Source of the DNA: Geodermatophilus obscurus
GTDB lineage: Bacteria > Actinomycetota > Actinomycetes > Mycobacteriales > Geodermatophilaceae
DNA: 64,000 bases
Direction: 5' to 3'
Assembly (NCBI RefSeq): GCF_900115395.1
Contig: NZ_FOWE01000005.1
Coordinates: 62,001-126,000 of the forward strand
Numbering within the stretch: position 1 is the first letter of the stretch; each line of letters opens with the position of its first letter. This document shows positions 24,873 to 33,150 of the stretch, piece after piece. The notes beneath the pieces were generated by a model. The model was not told the origin of the DNA, did no database searches, and saw nothing but the letters and a program-made list of their open reading frames with translations. The translations under genes were made by a program, and so were the position numbers.

Positions 24873-26507
24873 TCAGCGGGCGGCGGAGGCCGGGACGGGG
24901 ACGCCCAGCACGCGGTCGAGCAGCGCGGCGGGGTCGGCGACGGCCGGGCCGCGCCAGGCGACGTGCTGGTCGGGGCGGACGAGCACCAGGTCCCCGCCCA
25001 TGAGCCCGTGCATCCCCGGGACCCCGGCCAGGTCCACCACGGTCAGCGGGACACCCCGGCGCTCCGCCTCACCGGCCAGCGGCGCCGGGTCGGCGGCGGC
25101 GTCCAGCCGCAGCAGGCTGAGCTCGGGGCCGAGCCGGTCGTAGAGGGAGTCGCCGTCGGCCAGCCACGCGTGCGGCAGCCGGGCGCCGGGGTGGGCCGAC
25201 GGGGTGAAGGTGGCCAGCGCGGGCTCGGGGACCGCCTCCCCGTCGGGGACGACGACGGGGGAGTCGGGGTAGTCGTAGCCGAGCACCAGGCCCAGGCTGT
25301 GGAACTCGGGGTCCTTGACCTGCAGCGCCTCGGCCAGCGCCGCCCGCAGCTGCCAGCCGGTGGGGCCGTCGTCGTCGAGGTCGCGGGAGGAGAAGGCGGG
25401 GGCGAGGAAGGCCTCCTGGCCGCCGGCCGCCGCGATCGTCCGCTGCGCCACCGGGCGTCGCTCGGGCTGGTAGCTGTCGAGCAGCGCGGCCGGCGCCCAC
25501 CCGCGCAGCACGGCCGCGAGCTTCCAGCCGACGTTGACCGCGTCGCCGACGCAGGTGTTGAACCCGTGCCCGCCCCACGGCGGGTTGAGGTGCGCGGCGT
25601 CGCCGACGAGGAACACCCGCTCGCCCCGGTAGCGGTCGACGAGCAGCATCCGGGCCTGCCACGGGTCGGTGGCGAGCACCTCGACGTCGATGTCGTCGCC
25701 GACCATCGCCCGCACCAGCGCGACGGGGTCGGCGTCCGCGGCCACGGTGTCCAGCCCCTGGACGATCGCCCACCAGGTGCCGTCGAGGTCGAGGCGGCCC
25801 ATGAGCCCGCCGCGCTCGGTGCCGATGACCCAGTAGTGGACGCCGAGCGCGCACAGCGGCCGCTCCTCCAGCGCCCGGGAGCGGAAGGTGACGCTGAGGT
25901 TGGGCAGCGCGCCGGAGGAGCCCTCGTAGCGGGCGCCGATCGCGCGGCGGGAGATCCCGCCGCTGCCGTCGCAGCCCAGCAGGTAGTCCGCGACGACGTC
26001 GGCGGTCGCGCCGTCCGGGCCCTCGACCGTGGCGCGGACCTCGTCCGGCCCGTCGGTGACCGCGGTGACCCGGGAGCCGACCAGCAGGGTGACCGACGGC
26101 AGGTCTGCGGCGGCCGCCCGCAGCAGCACCTCGACGTCGGGCTGCGGCGCCTGCTGACCCGACTCCGCGGCGATCTGGCGCGGCTGCGTCCACAGCCCGA
26201 AGGCCTCGGGGAAGCGGGTGATCTCGTGGCCGAACAGGCCGGTGCAGAAGACGACGTCCTGGGCGTGCGTCACCGGCAGGGGAGCGGCGGCGCGCAGCCT
26301 GCCGGCCAGGCCCCAGCGGCGCAGGTGCTCCATCGTGCGGACGCTGGTGGTCTTGGCGCGGGGGCGCAGCGGGTCGAGCGTCGTGCGGGGCTCGACCACG
26401 AGCACCTCGACGCCCCGCCGGCCGAGCTCGATCGCGGCGGCCAGGCCGCTGGGGCCGCCGCCGGCGACGAGGACCGGGACCCGGGAGGGGGCGGTGGCGT
26501 GGGACAC
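24873..26507 (-). CDS. FAD-dependent aromatic monooxygenase (PheA/TfdB family)
   Basis: 544 residues of the class A flavoprotein hydroxylase family. It has the GxGxxG dinucleotide motif VLVAGGGPSGLAAAIELGRRG, the DG-type motif LLGCDGSGG and the second FAD motif RVFLVGDAAHLNPPWGGHGFNTCVGDAVNVGWKLA. The C-terminal thioredoxin-like extension seen in phenol hydroxylases is present (from about residue 400). It hydroxylates phenolic rings with NAD(P)H and O2. GTG start with CAGGAG 6 nt upstream. An IclR-type operator candidate lies about 150 nt upstream, so it probably begins its own transcript. Confidence 0.9.
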   Translation of the reverse strand: MSHATAPSRVPVLVAGGGPSGLAAAIELGRRGVEVLVVEPRTTLDPLRPRAKTTSVRTMEHLRRWGLAGRLRAAAPLPVTHAQDVVFCTGLFGHEITRFPEAFGLWTQPRQIAAESGQQAPQPDVEVLLRAAAADLPSVTLLVGSRVTAVTDGPDEVRATVEGPDGATADVVADYLLGCDGSGGISRRAIGARYEGSSGALPNLSVTFRSRALEERPLCALGVHYWVIGTERGGLMGRLDLDGTWWAIVQGLDTVAADADPVALVRAMVGDDIDVEVLATDPWQARMLLVDRYRGERVFLVGDAAHLNPPWGGHGFNTCVGDAVNVGWKLAAVLRGWAPAALLDSYQPERRPVAQRTIAAAGGQEAFLAPAFSSRDLDDDGPTGWQLRAALAEALQVKDPEFHSLGLVLGYDYPDSPVVVPDGEAVPEPALATFTPSAHPGARLPHAWLADGDSLYDRLGPELSLLRLDAAADPAPLAGEAERRGVPLTVVDLAGVPGMHGLMGGDLVLVRPDQHVAWRGPAVADPAALLDRVLGVPVPASAAR

Positions 26508-26653
26508 GGGGACTCCTGTCGGGACTGCGGTGCCGCCGTCCTGTCGCGTGCGAGAGGCGAGAGGGTGCGGGGATCGGGGCCGGCCGGCGGGCTCGGGTGC
26601 CGCTTCCGGACACGTCGAGCATCGGTGGCGCAGGTCACCCCGACCTACGGCGT

Positions 26654-26668
26654 TGCCATTGGGCGGCA
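26654..26668. promoter_or_regulatory. Candidate IclR operator upstream of the FAD-monooxygenase operon
   Basis: TGCCATTGGGCGGCA matches the shared motif TGCCAYYNRRYGGCA. It lies in the 183-nt gap between the esterase gene and the monooxygenase start. The remainder of this gap shows no other clear feature. Confidence 0.6.
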
Positions 26669-26690
26669 GACGGCCCTGAGCCGTCTCGCA

Positions 26691-27611
26691 TCACCCGACC
26701 GGCAGGCGCGCGCGGAGGAAGGCGACGGTGCGGTCGAGGGCATCGGCGGCCGTCTCCGGCGCGCCCAGCCACATGTGGCCGGCGGCGTCGTAGGTGTGCA
26801 GCCCGACGTCGCCGCCCGCCGCCGACAGCGCCGCCGCCAGCCGCTCGCTCTGCACGCAGGGGACCAACCGGTCGGCCCGCCCGTGCAGCAGCAGGAACGG
26901 CGGGGCGCCCGGGCGCACGTGGGTGACCGGGCTCGCCTGGGCGGCCCGCTCCGGCACCGCGGACGGCGCCGCCCCGAGCAGCCGGGCCTCGCGGGTGGTC
27001 GCGTCGGCGGGGTCGGCGCCGGTGTCGACGGCGACCGCGGCGACGTCGCTGGGCGCGTACCAGGCGGCCACCGCGACGACGGCGCTCGACGGTCCGGTCA
27101 CCCCGACGTCGCCCTCCAGCGCCGGGTCGTCGACCAGGCCGAGCAGCTCGGCCAGGTGCCCGCCGGCCGACTCGCCCCACGCGGCGACCCGGTCCGGGTC
27201 GATCCCGAGCTCGCCGGCACGGGCGCGCAGCCACCGGACGGCGGCCTTCGCGTCGGACAGCTGCGCGGGCCAGACCGCCTCGCCGGTGAGCCGGTAGTCG
27301 GCGCTGGCGACGGCGATCCCGGCGGCCGCGGCGCGCTCGAACAGCGTGCGGCCGGGGAAGGCGGGGCCCCCGGAGTGCCGGCTGCCCAGCCGCCAGCCGC
27401 CGCCGTGCAGGAACAGCGCGACCGGGTGCGGGCCCTCGCCGGGCGGCAGGTACAGGTCCAGCTCCAGCGGGCGGACGCCCGGGGTCGCCGCGAACGGGAC
27501 GCCGGCCAGCAGACGCGTGCCGTCCGGGCCGGGCGCGGCCGGGGGCAGCGGGGCGGCGTGGGCCGGCGGCGGGAGCGGCGGGGCGGGCGTGGGCACGGCG
27601 GGGGTGGGCAC
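26691..27611 (-). CDS. Alpha/beta hydrolase, BD-FAE-like esterase
   Basis: 306 residues. A Pro/Ala-rich N-terminus precedes an alpha/beta-hydrolase domain with the oxyanion motif LHGGGW, nucleophile elbow GESAGG and acid/His region LLLHGRADRLVPCVQSE...AAGHMW. These traits fit the acetyl-xylan/feruloyl esterase-like and HSL-like group. It is a close relative of the esterase encoded at 41474-42403. I prefer the GTG at 27611, preceded by AGGAGAGCC. An in-frame GTG at 27623 coincides with the ribosome binding site. It is the second gene behind the cupin and likely deacylates an imported glycoside or a depside-type intermediate. Confidence 0.82.
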   Translation of the reverse strand: MPTPAVPTPAPPLPPPAHAAPLPPAAPGPDGTRLLAGVPFAATPGVRPLELDLYLPPGEGPHPVALFLHGGGWRLGSRHSGGPAFPGRTLFERAAAAGIAVASADYRLTGEAVWPAQLSDAKAAVRWLRARAGELGIDPDRVAAWGESAGGHLAELLGLVDDPALEGDVGVTGPSSAVVAVAAWYAPSDVAAVAVDTGADPADATTREARLLGAAPSAVPERAAQASPVTHVRPGAPPFLLLHGRADRLVPCVQSERLAAALSAAGGDVGLHTYDAAGHMWLGAPETAADALDRTVAFLRARLPVG

Positions 27612-27679
27612 GGCTCTCCTCACGGGACCGGGCGCGGTCCGGAGGGACCGCGCCCGGCGGGGGTGCGACGGCTGCAGGA

Positions 27680-28234
27680 TCAGGCGTCGGGCCAGGTGAA
27701 GTCGCGCATGAACTGCATGTCGTGCTGCTGCGCGGCCGCCTGCATGCGCGGGAAATCGGGGATGAAGGGCGGCTGGTCCTTCGTCGGGTGGTCGGTCGGC
27801 TGGCCCATGTGCTGGAAGAACCGCTCGAAGCCACCGGAGAGGGTGCCCATCATCCGGGCGTCCTCGACGATCTGGTACGCGTGCGCGAACCCGGCCGGCA
27901 CGTAGCCGAAGTCGCCGGGACCGAGCAGCTGCGACTGCTTGACACCCTCGGCGTCCTCGAAGAACAGCCGCACCCGGCCGTCGAGGACGAAGAAGGTCTC
28001 GTGGGTGCCGTTGTGCGAGTGGGTGGGGATGACGTCGCCGGCGGGGGAGTCGCTGACGATGATCCCGAACTGGCCCTGCGTCTCGTCACCGGAGAGCAGC
28101 ACGGTGAACAGGTCGCCGAAGAGCATCGCGTGCTCGCCCTCCCCGCGGCGCAGCACGTAGGGGACCGGCTTGCCCGGCAGCACGCCCTGCCACTGCGGGC
28201 CCCTCTCCGGGTCGATCAGGTACTCGAAGCTCAT
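27680..28234 (-). CDS. Cupin, quercetin 2,3-dioxygenase-like
   Basis: 184 residues with one clear cupin core. Motif 1 is PTHSHNGTHETFFVLDGRVRL, supplying the metal-binding His, His, Glu, and motif 2 is LLGPGDFGYVPAGFAHAYQ. The HETFFVLDG segment is the hallmark shared with bacterial quercetinases (QdoI/YxaG-like). Those are usually bicupins of ~330 residues, so this is a half-length form that may dimerise. Metal-dependent cleavage of a flavonol or another enediol/phenolic compound is a reasonable guess. The ATG at 28234 is preferred over an upstream in-frame start. It is the first gene of a transcript divergent from the DapA-like gene, with an IclR-type site between them. Confidence 0.78.
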   Translation of the reverse strand: MSFEYLIDPERGPQWQGVLPGKPVPYVLRRGEGEHAMLFGDLFTVLLSGDETQGQFGIIVSDSPAGDVIPTHSHNGTHETFFVLDGRVRLFFEDAEGVKQSQLLGPGDFGYVPAGFAHAYQIVEDARMMGTLSGGFERFFQHMGQPTDHPTKDQPPFIPDFPRMQAAAQQHDMQFMRDFTWPDA

Positions 28235-28304
28235 CGGGACTCCCGGTCTGGTCGGCGCTGACCCCCCGAGCATGGGTGACCGCCGTCACGTGCTCCCAGC
28301 ACCG

Positions 28305-28319
28305 TGCCATTGAGCGGCA
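28305..28319. promoter_or_regulatory. Candidate IclR operator in the cupin/DapA divergent promoter
   Basis: TGCCATTGAGCGGCA matches the motif exactly. It lies 71 nt from the cupin start and 61 nt from the DapA-like start, well placed to control both. Confidence 0.62.
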
Positions 28320-28379
28320 ACCAACCTCCGGCGGCGACCAGGCCGGGCCCGCGGGCGTCCGCAGGAGCAGGATGCGGGC

Positions 28380-29141
28380 ATGCCCCTGTTCACCGGCGTC
28401 GGCGTCGCCCTGGTCACCCTGTTCTCCGAGGACGGGACGCTGGACGCACCGGCCACCGCCGACCTGGCGGCGCGGCTGGCCGGCCTCGGCGTGCGCTGCG
28501 TGCTCGTCGCCGGGACGACGGGGGAGGCGGCCGCCCTGACCGCCGGGGAGCGGGACGCGCTCGTCGGCGCGGTGCGGGCGGCGTTGCCGGCGGAGGTGCC
28601 CGTGCTGGCCGGCACCGGCGCAGCCACCGGCCGGCAGGCGGCGGAGCTGACCGGGCGCGCCTTCGCCGCGGGCGCGGACGCCGTCCTGGTGCTCTCACCG
28701 CCCGGGGTCCCCGACCCGCGGCCGTACTACGAGGCGGTGGCGGAGGCGGCGACCGGACCGCTGCTGGCCTACCACTTCCCGGGGGCCTCCGCGCCCGGGA
28801 TCCCCGTCGACCTGCTGCCCGGCCTCCCCGTGTCCGGGCTCAAGGACAGCTCGGGCGACGCCGGCCGGCTGCTGCACGAGCGCGAGGTGTTCCCCGGCGA
28901 CCTCTACACCGGGGCGGCGTCCCTGGTCGGGTTGTGCGGCGCGATCGGGGCCGCCGGCGCGCTCGTGGCCGCCGCCAACGCCGCCCCCGAGTTGTGCGTG
29001 GCTGCGGCCGGCGGCGACGCGGACGCCCAGGTGCGGCTCGCGGCGGTCGACCGCAGCGCCTCGGCCGACTTCCCGGCGGGCTACAAGCGGGCGGCCGCGG
29101 AGCGCTTCGGCACGTCGGTGGTCACCCGGATGGGCACTTGA
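28380..29141 (+). CDS. DapA-family (DHDPS/keto-acid aldolase) lyase
   Basis: 253 residues, shorter than typical DHDPS (~290). The pyruvate-binding loop is GTTGEAAALTAGER, the catalytic Tyr lies in YHFPGA and the Schiff-base Lys in GLKDSSGD. Family members condense or cleave pyruvate/2-keto acids with aldehydes: 2-keto-3-deoxy sugar-acid aldolases and hydratase-aldolases of aromatic pathways. The IlvD-type dehydratase encoded tail-to-tail next door would supply a 2-keto-3-deoxy acid, which supports the sugar-acid option. It shares its divergent promoter with the cupin, which supports an aromatic role. It is not a lysine-biosynthesis gene by context. Confidence 0.82.
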   Translation: MPLFTGVGVALVTLFSEDGTLDAPATADLAARLAGLGVRCVLVAGTTGEAAALTAGERDALVGAVRAALPAEVPVLAGTGAATGRQAAELTGRAFAAGADAVLVLSPPGVPDPRPYYEAVAEAATGPLLAYHFPGASAPGIPVDLLPGLPVSGLKDSSGDAGRLLHEREVFPGDLYTGAASLVGLCGAIGAAGALVAAANAAPELCVAAAGGDADAQVRLAAVDRSASADFPAGYKRAAAERFGTSVVTRMGT

Positions 29142-29297
29142 CGACAGCCTCGGGAGCATCGCAGCGAGGAACGAGCGAGGAGCGGACCGAGGCGCGGAGT
29201 CAGGCCATCGGGATCGCTTGACGACAGCCTCGGGAGCATCGCAGCGAGGAACGAGCGAGGAGCGGACCGGGGCGCGGAGTCAGGCCATCGGGATCGC
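29138..29297. repeat. 80-bp tandem duplication between convergent genes
   Basis: Positions 29138-29217 and 29218-29297 are direct copies with a single difference (A at 29190, G at 29270). The first copy includes the stop codon of the DapA-like gene. The second ends 9 nt before the IlvD-type stop. The unit has no hairpin of terminator strength and no obvious coding potential. It looks like a recent slippage or unequal-recombination duplication. Confidence 0.92.
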
Positions 29298-29305
29298 GAC
29301 CGCGC

Positions 29306-31024
29306 TCAGTGCGACTCGCGGCTCACCGCCGACCCGCTCGAGCCGACGAGGAAGTCCAGGTCCGCGCCGGTGTCGGCCTGCAGCACGTGGTCGATGTAGA
29401 GCCGCTCCCAGCCGCGCCGGGGGGCGGCGAAGCCGGCGACGGTCGCCTCGCTCGGCCGGCGCCGGGCCAGCTCGTCGTCCGGCACCTCGACGTCGATCCG
29501 CCGCGCCGCGACGTCCAGCGTGACGACGTCGCCGGTGCGCACCAGGCCCAGCGGGCCGCCGGCGGCCGCCTCCGGCGCCACGTGCAGGACGACGGTGCCG
29601 TAGGCGGTGCCGCTCATCCGGCCGTCGCACACCCGCACCATGTCGCGCACGCCCTGCTCCAGCAGCTTCCGCGGCAGCGGCATGTTCGAGACCTCGGGCA
29701 TGCCGGGGTAGCCCCGCGGGCCGCAGCCGCGGAGGACGAGCACGGAGTCGGCGTCGACGTCGAGGCCGGGGTCGTCGATACGGGCGGAGAAGTCCTCGAT
29801 GGAGTCGAAGACCACCGCCCGGCCGCGGTGCCGCATGAGGTGCGGTGAGGCCGCGGCCGGCTTGACCACCGCGCCGTCGGGGGCGAGGTTGCCGCGCAGG
29901 ACGGCGATGCCGCCGTGCTCGACCAGCGGCTCCGCGCGCGGCCGGATCACCTGCGGGTCCCAGACCGGGGCGTCGTCGAGGGCGTCGACCAGCGGCTCGC
30001 CGGTGACGGTGAGCGCGGTCGGGTCGAGCAGGTCGCGGACCTGGGCCAGCACGGCGAGCAGGCCGCCGGCGCGGTGGAGGTCCTCCATGAGGAACCGCCC
30101 CGCCGGGAGCAGGTCGACGAGCACCGGCACGCCGGAGCCGATGCGGTCGAAGTCGTCGAGCGTCAGGTCGATCCCCAGCCGGCCGGCGATGGCCAGCAGG
30201 TGGACGACGGCGTTGGTCGATCCGCCGACGGCGGCCAGCGCCACGATGGCGTTGGCGAAGGCCCCCGCGGTGAGGAGGGTCGAGGGCCGGCGGTCGGCGG
30301 CCACCATCTCGACCACCAGCCGGCCGGTCCCGTGCGCGGCCTCCAGCAGGCGGCTGTCCGCGGCGGGGATGCCGGCGACCCCGGGGACGACGGTGCCCAG
30401 CGCCTCGGCGACGACCGCCATGGTCGAGGCGGTGCCCATCGTGTTGCAGTGCCCGCGGCTGCGGATCATCGCCGACTCCGACCGCGCGAACTCCTCCGCC
30501 GACAGCGTGCCCGCCCGGACCTCCTCGGAGAGCCGGAAGACGTCGGTGCCGCAGCCCAGCGGCACCCCGCGGAAGGTGCCGGTGAGCATCGGCCCGCCCG
30601 GGACGACGACGGCGGGCAGGTCGACCGAGGCGGCGGCCATGAGCAGCGAGGGGATCGTCTTGTCGCACCCGCCGAGCAGCACCAGCCCGTCGACCGGGTT
30701 GGCCCGGAACGCCTCCTCCATCTGCATCGCGGCCAGGTTGCGCCAGAGCATCGCGGTGGGCCGGACCTGGGTCTCGCCCAGCCCCATCACGGGCAGGTCC
30801 AGCGGGGTGCCGCCCGCGGCGAGGACGCCGTCGCGCACGGCGGCCGCGACCTCGGTGAGGTGGCGGTTGCAGGGCACGAGGTCGGAGGCGGTGTTCGCGA
30901 TGGCGATCTGCGGGCGGCCGAACGCGTCGTCCGGCGCGCCGCGGCGCATCCAGGCGCGGTGGATGTAGGCGTTGCGGACGTCGCCGGAGTACCACTGCGC
31001 GCTGCGGAGGGTCACGGCCGCCAT
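29306..31024 (-). CDS. IlvD/Edd-family dehydratase (sugar-acid dehydratase)
   Basis: 572 residues. Iron-sulphur cluster cysteines appear in SDLVPCNRH, LLGGCDKTIPSLLMAAAS and SRGHCNTMGTASTM. GGSTNAVVHL and RGCGPRGYPGMPEVSNMP are further family markers, and DGRMSGTAYGTVVLHVAPEA lies at the C-terminus. In this family the length and context separate dihydroxyacid dehydratase (IlvD, amino-acid synthesis) from sugar-acid dehydratases such as arabinonate/xylonate dehydratase. The catabolic neighbours and DapA-type partner favour a sugar acid. The ATG at 31024 is used; the longer frame upstream is Arg-rich. It follows an esterase gene by 73 nt in the same transcript. Confidence 0.85.
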   Translation of the reverse strand: MAAVTLRSAQWYSGDVRNAYIHRAWMRRGAPDDAFGRPQIAIANTASDLVPCNRHLTEVAAAVRDGVLAAGGTPLDLPVMGLGETQVRPTAMLWRNLAAMQMEEAFRANPVDGLVLLGGCDKTIPSLLMAAASVDLPAVVVPGGPMLTGTFRGVPLGCGTDVFRLSEEVRAGTLSAEEFARSESAMIRSRGHCNTMGTASTMAVVAEALGTVVPGVAGIPAADSRLLEAAHGTGRLVVEMVAADRRPSTLLTAGAFANAIVALAAVGGSTNAVVHLLAIAGRLGIDLTLDDFDRIGSGVPVLVDLLPAGRFLMEDLHRAGGLLAVLAQVRDLLDPTALTVTGEPLVDALDDAPVWDPQVIRPRAEPLVEHGGIAVLRGNLAPDGAVVKPAAASPHLMRHRGRAVVFDSIEDFSARIDDPGLDVDADSVLVLRGCGPRGYPGMPEVSNMPLPRKLLEQGVRDMVRVCDGRMSGTAYGTVVLHVAPEAAAGGPLGLVRTGDVVTLDVAARRIDVEVPDDELARRRPSEATVAGFAAPRRGWERLYIDHVLQADTGADLDFLVGSSGSAVSRESH

Positions 31025-31097
31025 CCTCGTGCCCGGCCGAGACGGCGGTCCAGCCCGGCGCACCCACCGTGTGGGCCGCCGTCCGCACCGGGCCGGG

Positions 31098-32075
31098 TCA
31101 GCCGGCCGCCGCTCGTCTCCGCCCGGTGCCGAGGACGACGCCGGCCACCAGGTCCAGCGCCGCGTCGACCGGCTCGACGTCATCCGCCGGCAGGTTGAGG
31201 AAGCCGTGCAGCATCCCGGGCACGAGCACCTGCCGGACGTCGACGCCGGCCAGCGCCAGCGCCGCGGTGAACGCCTCGGCCGAGGCGCGCAGGTCGTCGT
31301 ACTCGGCGTTGAGCAGCAGCACCGGGCACAGCCCGTCGAGGACGGCGTTCGCGGGCATCGCGTACCCGTCGGCCCGGCTCTCCGGCCCGCCCAGGTAGTT
31401 GCGCGAGATCGACGCCCGGTCCTCGGGCAGGAAGCGCAGCAGCCGGGGCACCTCGGTCATCAGCGCCGCGAGCGCCGTCGACGGGGCCGGGACGACGGCG
31501 TGCAGGGTCGTGTAGGCGAGCACGAGCGCCGCGGGGACCCAGGCGTCGTCGTCACGGAGCCGCAGCACGGCGCCGGTGGCCAGGTTGCCGCCCGCGCTGG
31601 CGCCTCCGACGGAGATGCGCCCGGGGTCGACGCCGAGCGCGTCGGCCGAGTCGCGGACCCAGCGCACGGCGGCGACGGCGTCGTCGTGGGGGACCGGGTA
31701 GGTGACGCCGCCGACGCAGAGCCGGTAGTCGACGCTCACGACGACCGCGCCGGCCCGCTGGCACACCTGCCGCGCGGTCCAGTCGGCCTCGGGCATGTCG
31801 AGGTCGCCCATGCGGAAGGCGCCACCGTGCAGCCAGACCAAGCAGGGCCGCCCGGTGCCGCCGCCGTCGGGCTCGTACACGCGGACGGGCACGTCGCCGT
31901 GCGGTCCGGGCGCCGACGCCGGCCGGGTCGCGACGGCCGGTGGCGCCGGCGCGCCCGCGATGGACAGGAACGCGTCCAGGCGGGCGCGCTGCTCCGGGTC
32001 GGCGAGCCCCTTCTCGAAGGACTCGATGCCCTCGAGCAGGGGCAGGTTCGCGGCGATGGCGGGGTGGATCGGCAC
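31098..32075 (-). CDS. Alpha/beta hydrolase (hormone-sensitive-lipase family)
   Basis: 325 residues. An N-terminal helical cap (MPIHPAIAANLPLLEGIESFEKG-type) is followed by the HSL oxyanion motif VWLHGGAF, nucleophile elbow GGASAGGNLA, Asp in NAEYDDLR and His in GMLHGFLNLP. It hydrolyses acyl or aryl esters, or small lactones, in the cytoplasm. GTG start with GGAGGAACC directly upstream. Its own IclR-type site lies 66 nt upstream, so it probably starts a transcript with the IlvD-type gene. Confidence 0.85.
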   Translation of the reverse strand: MPIHPAIAANLPLLEGIESFEKGLADPEQRARLDAFLSIAGAPAPPAVATRPASAPGPHGDVPVRVYEPDGGGTGRPCLVWLHGGAFRMGDLDMPEADWTARQVCQRAGAVVVSVDYRLCVGGVTYPVPHDDAVAAVRWVRDSADALGVDPGRISVGGASAGGNLATGAVLRLRDDDAWVPAALVLAYTTLHAVVPAPSTALAALMTEVPRLLRFLPEDRASISRNYLGGPESRADGYAMPANAVLDGLCPVLLLNAEYDDLRASAEAFTAALALAGVDVRQVLVPGMLHGFLNLPADDVEPVDAALDLVAGVVLGTGRRRAAAG

Positions 32076-32140
32076 GGTTCCTCCAGACAGGGGTGAGCCA
32101 GGCCACCCTCGGCAGGTGGACCGCCGTCAGGCCATGCCCG

Positions 32141-32155
32141 TGCCATCAGGCGGCA
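32141..32155. promoter_or_regulatory. Candidate IclR operator upstream of esterase-IlvD operon
   Basis: TGCCATCAGGCGGCA, extended by one flanking pair to GTGCC...GGCAC, matches the shared motif. It lies between the iclR stop and the esterase start, which would let this transcript be controlled apart from iclR. Confidence 0.6.
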
Positions 32156-32160
32156 CGCCG

Positions 32161-32964
32161 CTAGCGCCCGAGCGGCCGCCGGGCGCCGAGCTCGCGGGAG
32201 ATGGCCCGCGCCGCCGTGCGCACCGCCGGACCGAGCAGCCGCGCGTCCGCCCGCTCCTCGGGCACCACCACCGACAGCGCCGCCGCCGGCCGGTCCTGGG
32301 CGTCGAACACGGGAGCGGCGACGGAGACCAGCGGGTTGGGGACCTTGCGGCGGAAGTGGGCCAGCCCCTCCCGGCGGACGTCGGCGAGCGTGCGGCGCAG
32401 CGCCGCCTCCGACACCGGGACCCGCTCTGGCTCGTGCAGCAGCGGCCGGGCGAGGTACTCCTGCTGCACGTCCGGGTCGGCGTAGGCCAGGAGCACCAGC
32501 CCGACGCCGGTGGAGTGCAGGGGCAGCCGGCCGCCGACCTGGTAGAGGACCGGCGTGGCGGCGTGCGCCGACAGCCGCTCGACGAGCACGGCGTCCCCGC
32601 CCTCGCGGACGGCGAGCAGCACGTGCTGGCGGGTGACCTCCTCCAGGTCGCCCATGTACGGCATGGCGACCTGCCGCAGGCCGCGGGCGCGCGGGGCCAG
32701 CGAGGCGACCTCCCACAGCCGCAGGCCCACGGTGAACCGGCCGTCGGCGCCGCGCTCGAGCGCCCCCCACGCCTGTAGCCGCCCGGCCAGGCGCAGCGCC
32801 GAGCTGGTGGGGATGCCGCTGCGCCGGGCGAGCTCGCCGAGGGTCAGCGCGGGGCGGGCGGCGTCGAAGGCGGCCAGCAGGGCGAGGGCCCGGTCCACCA
32901 CCGGGTCGCCCTGCGGCGGCCGGCGGCCGCGGACCCTCGGCGCGGGGGAGGGGACGTCGGTCAC
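32161..32964 (-). CDS. IclR-family transcriptional regulator
   Basis: 267 residues. The N-terminal winged HTH reads VVDRALALLAAFDAARPALTLGELARRSGIPTSSALRLAGRL, typical IclR. The C-terminal effector domain has LVERLSAHAATPVLYQVGGRLPLHSTGVGLVLLA and PNPLVSVAAPVFDAQDRPAAALSVVVP. IclR proteins often sense aromatic or sugar-acid ligands. It diverges from the long ABC-transporter/GH78 operon. Copies of one near-palindrome lie in its promoter and in front of neighbouring catabolic units, so it is the prime candidate to control the 21-54 kb block. GTG start with GGGAGG upstream. Confidence 0.9.
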   Translation of the reverse strand: MTDVPSPAPRVRGRRPPQGDPVVDRALALLAAFDAARPALTLGELARRSGIPTSSALRLAGRLQAWGALERGADGRFTVGLRLWEVASLAPRARGLRQVAMPYMGDLEEVTRQHVLLAVREGGDAVLVERLSAHAATPVLYQVGGRLPLHSTGVGLVLLAYADPDVQQEYLARPLLHEPERVPVSEAALRRTLADVRREGLAHFRRKVPNPLVSVAAPVFDAQDRPAAALSVVVPEERADARLLGPAVRTAARAISRELGARRPLGR

Positions 32965-33011
32965 CCGCCGGTCACCTCCCGGTCACTGATGAGGCCTGCA
33001 CCACACTCGCG

Positions 33012-33026
33012 TTCCATTCAACGGCA
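33012..33026. promoter_or_regulatory. Candidate IclR operator in the iclR/ABC-operon divergent promoter
   Basis: TTCCATTCAACGGCA matches the shared motif TGCCAYYNRRYGGCA with one mismatch. It lies 48 nt from the iclR start and 125 nt before the binding-protein start. The 186-nt region shows no other strong signal. Confidence 0.55.
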
Positions 33027-33150
33027 TCGTGCCTGACGCCACATCCCGGTCGTCCTCATCGTCTACGTCAGCCGGGCCGAGCAGCCCGCACGGCCGCCGG
33101 TCGGCCGTCCAGACCCCTCGCGTCCGTCGAGGATGAGGAGCCAGGACACG

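Noticed and set aside
28380..29141. Lysine-biosynthesis dapA
   Set aside because: Short length, catabolic neighbours and an IclR-type site in the promoter argue for a catabolic aldolase of the same fold.
29306..31024. Dihydroxyacid dehydratase IlvD for branched-chain amino acids
   Set aside because: There are no ilv neighbours; the gene lies downstream of an esterase in a catabolic regulon, so a sugar-acid dehydratase is more likely, though not proven.
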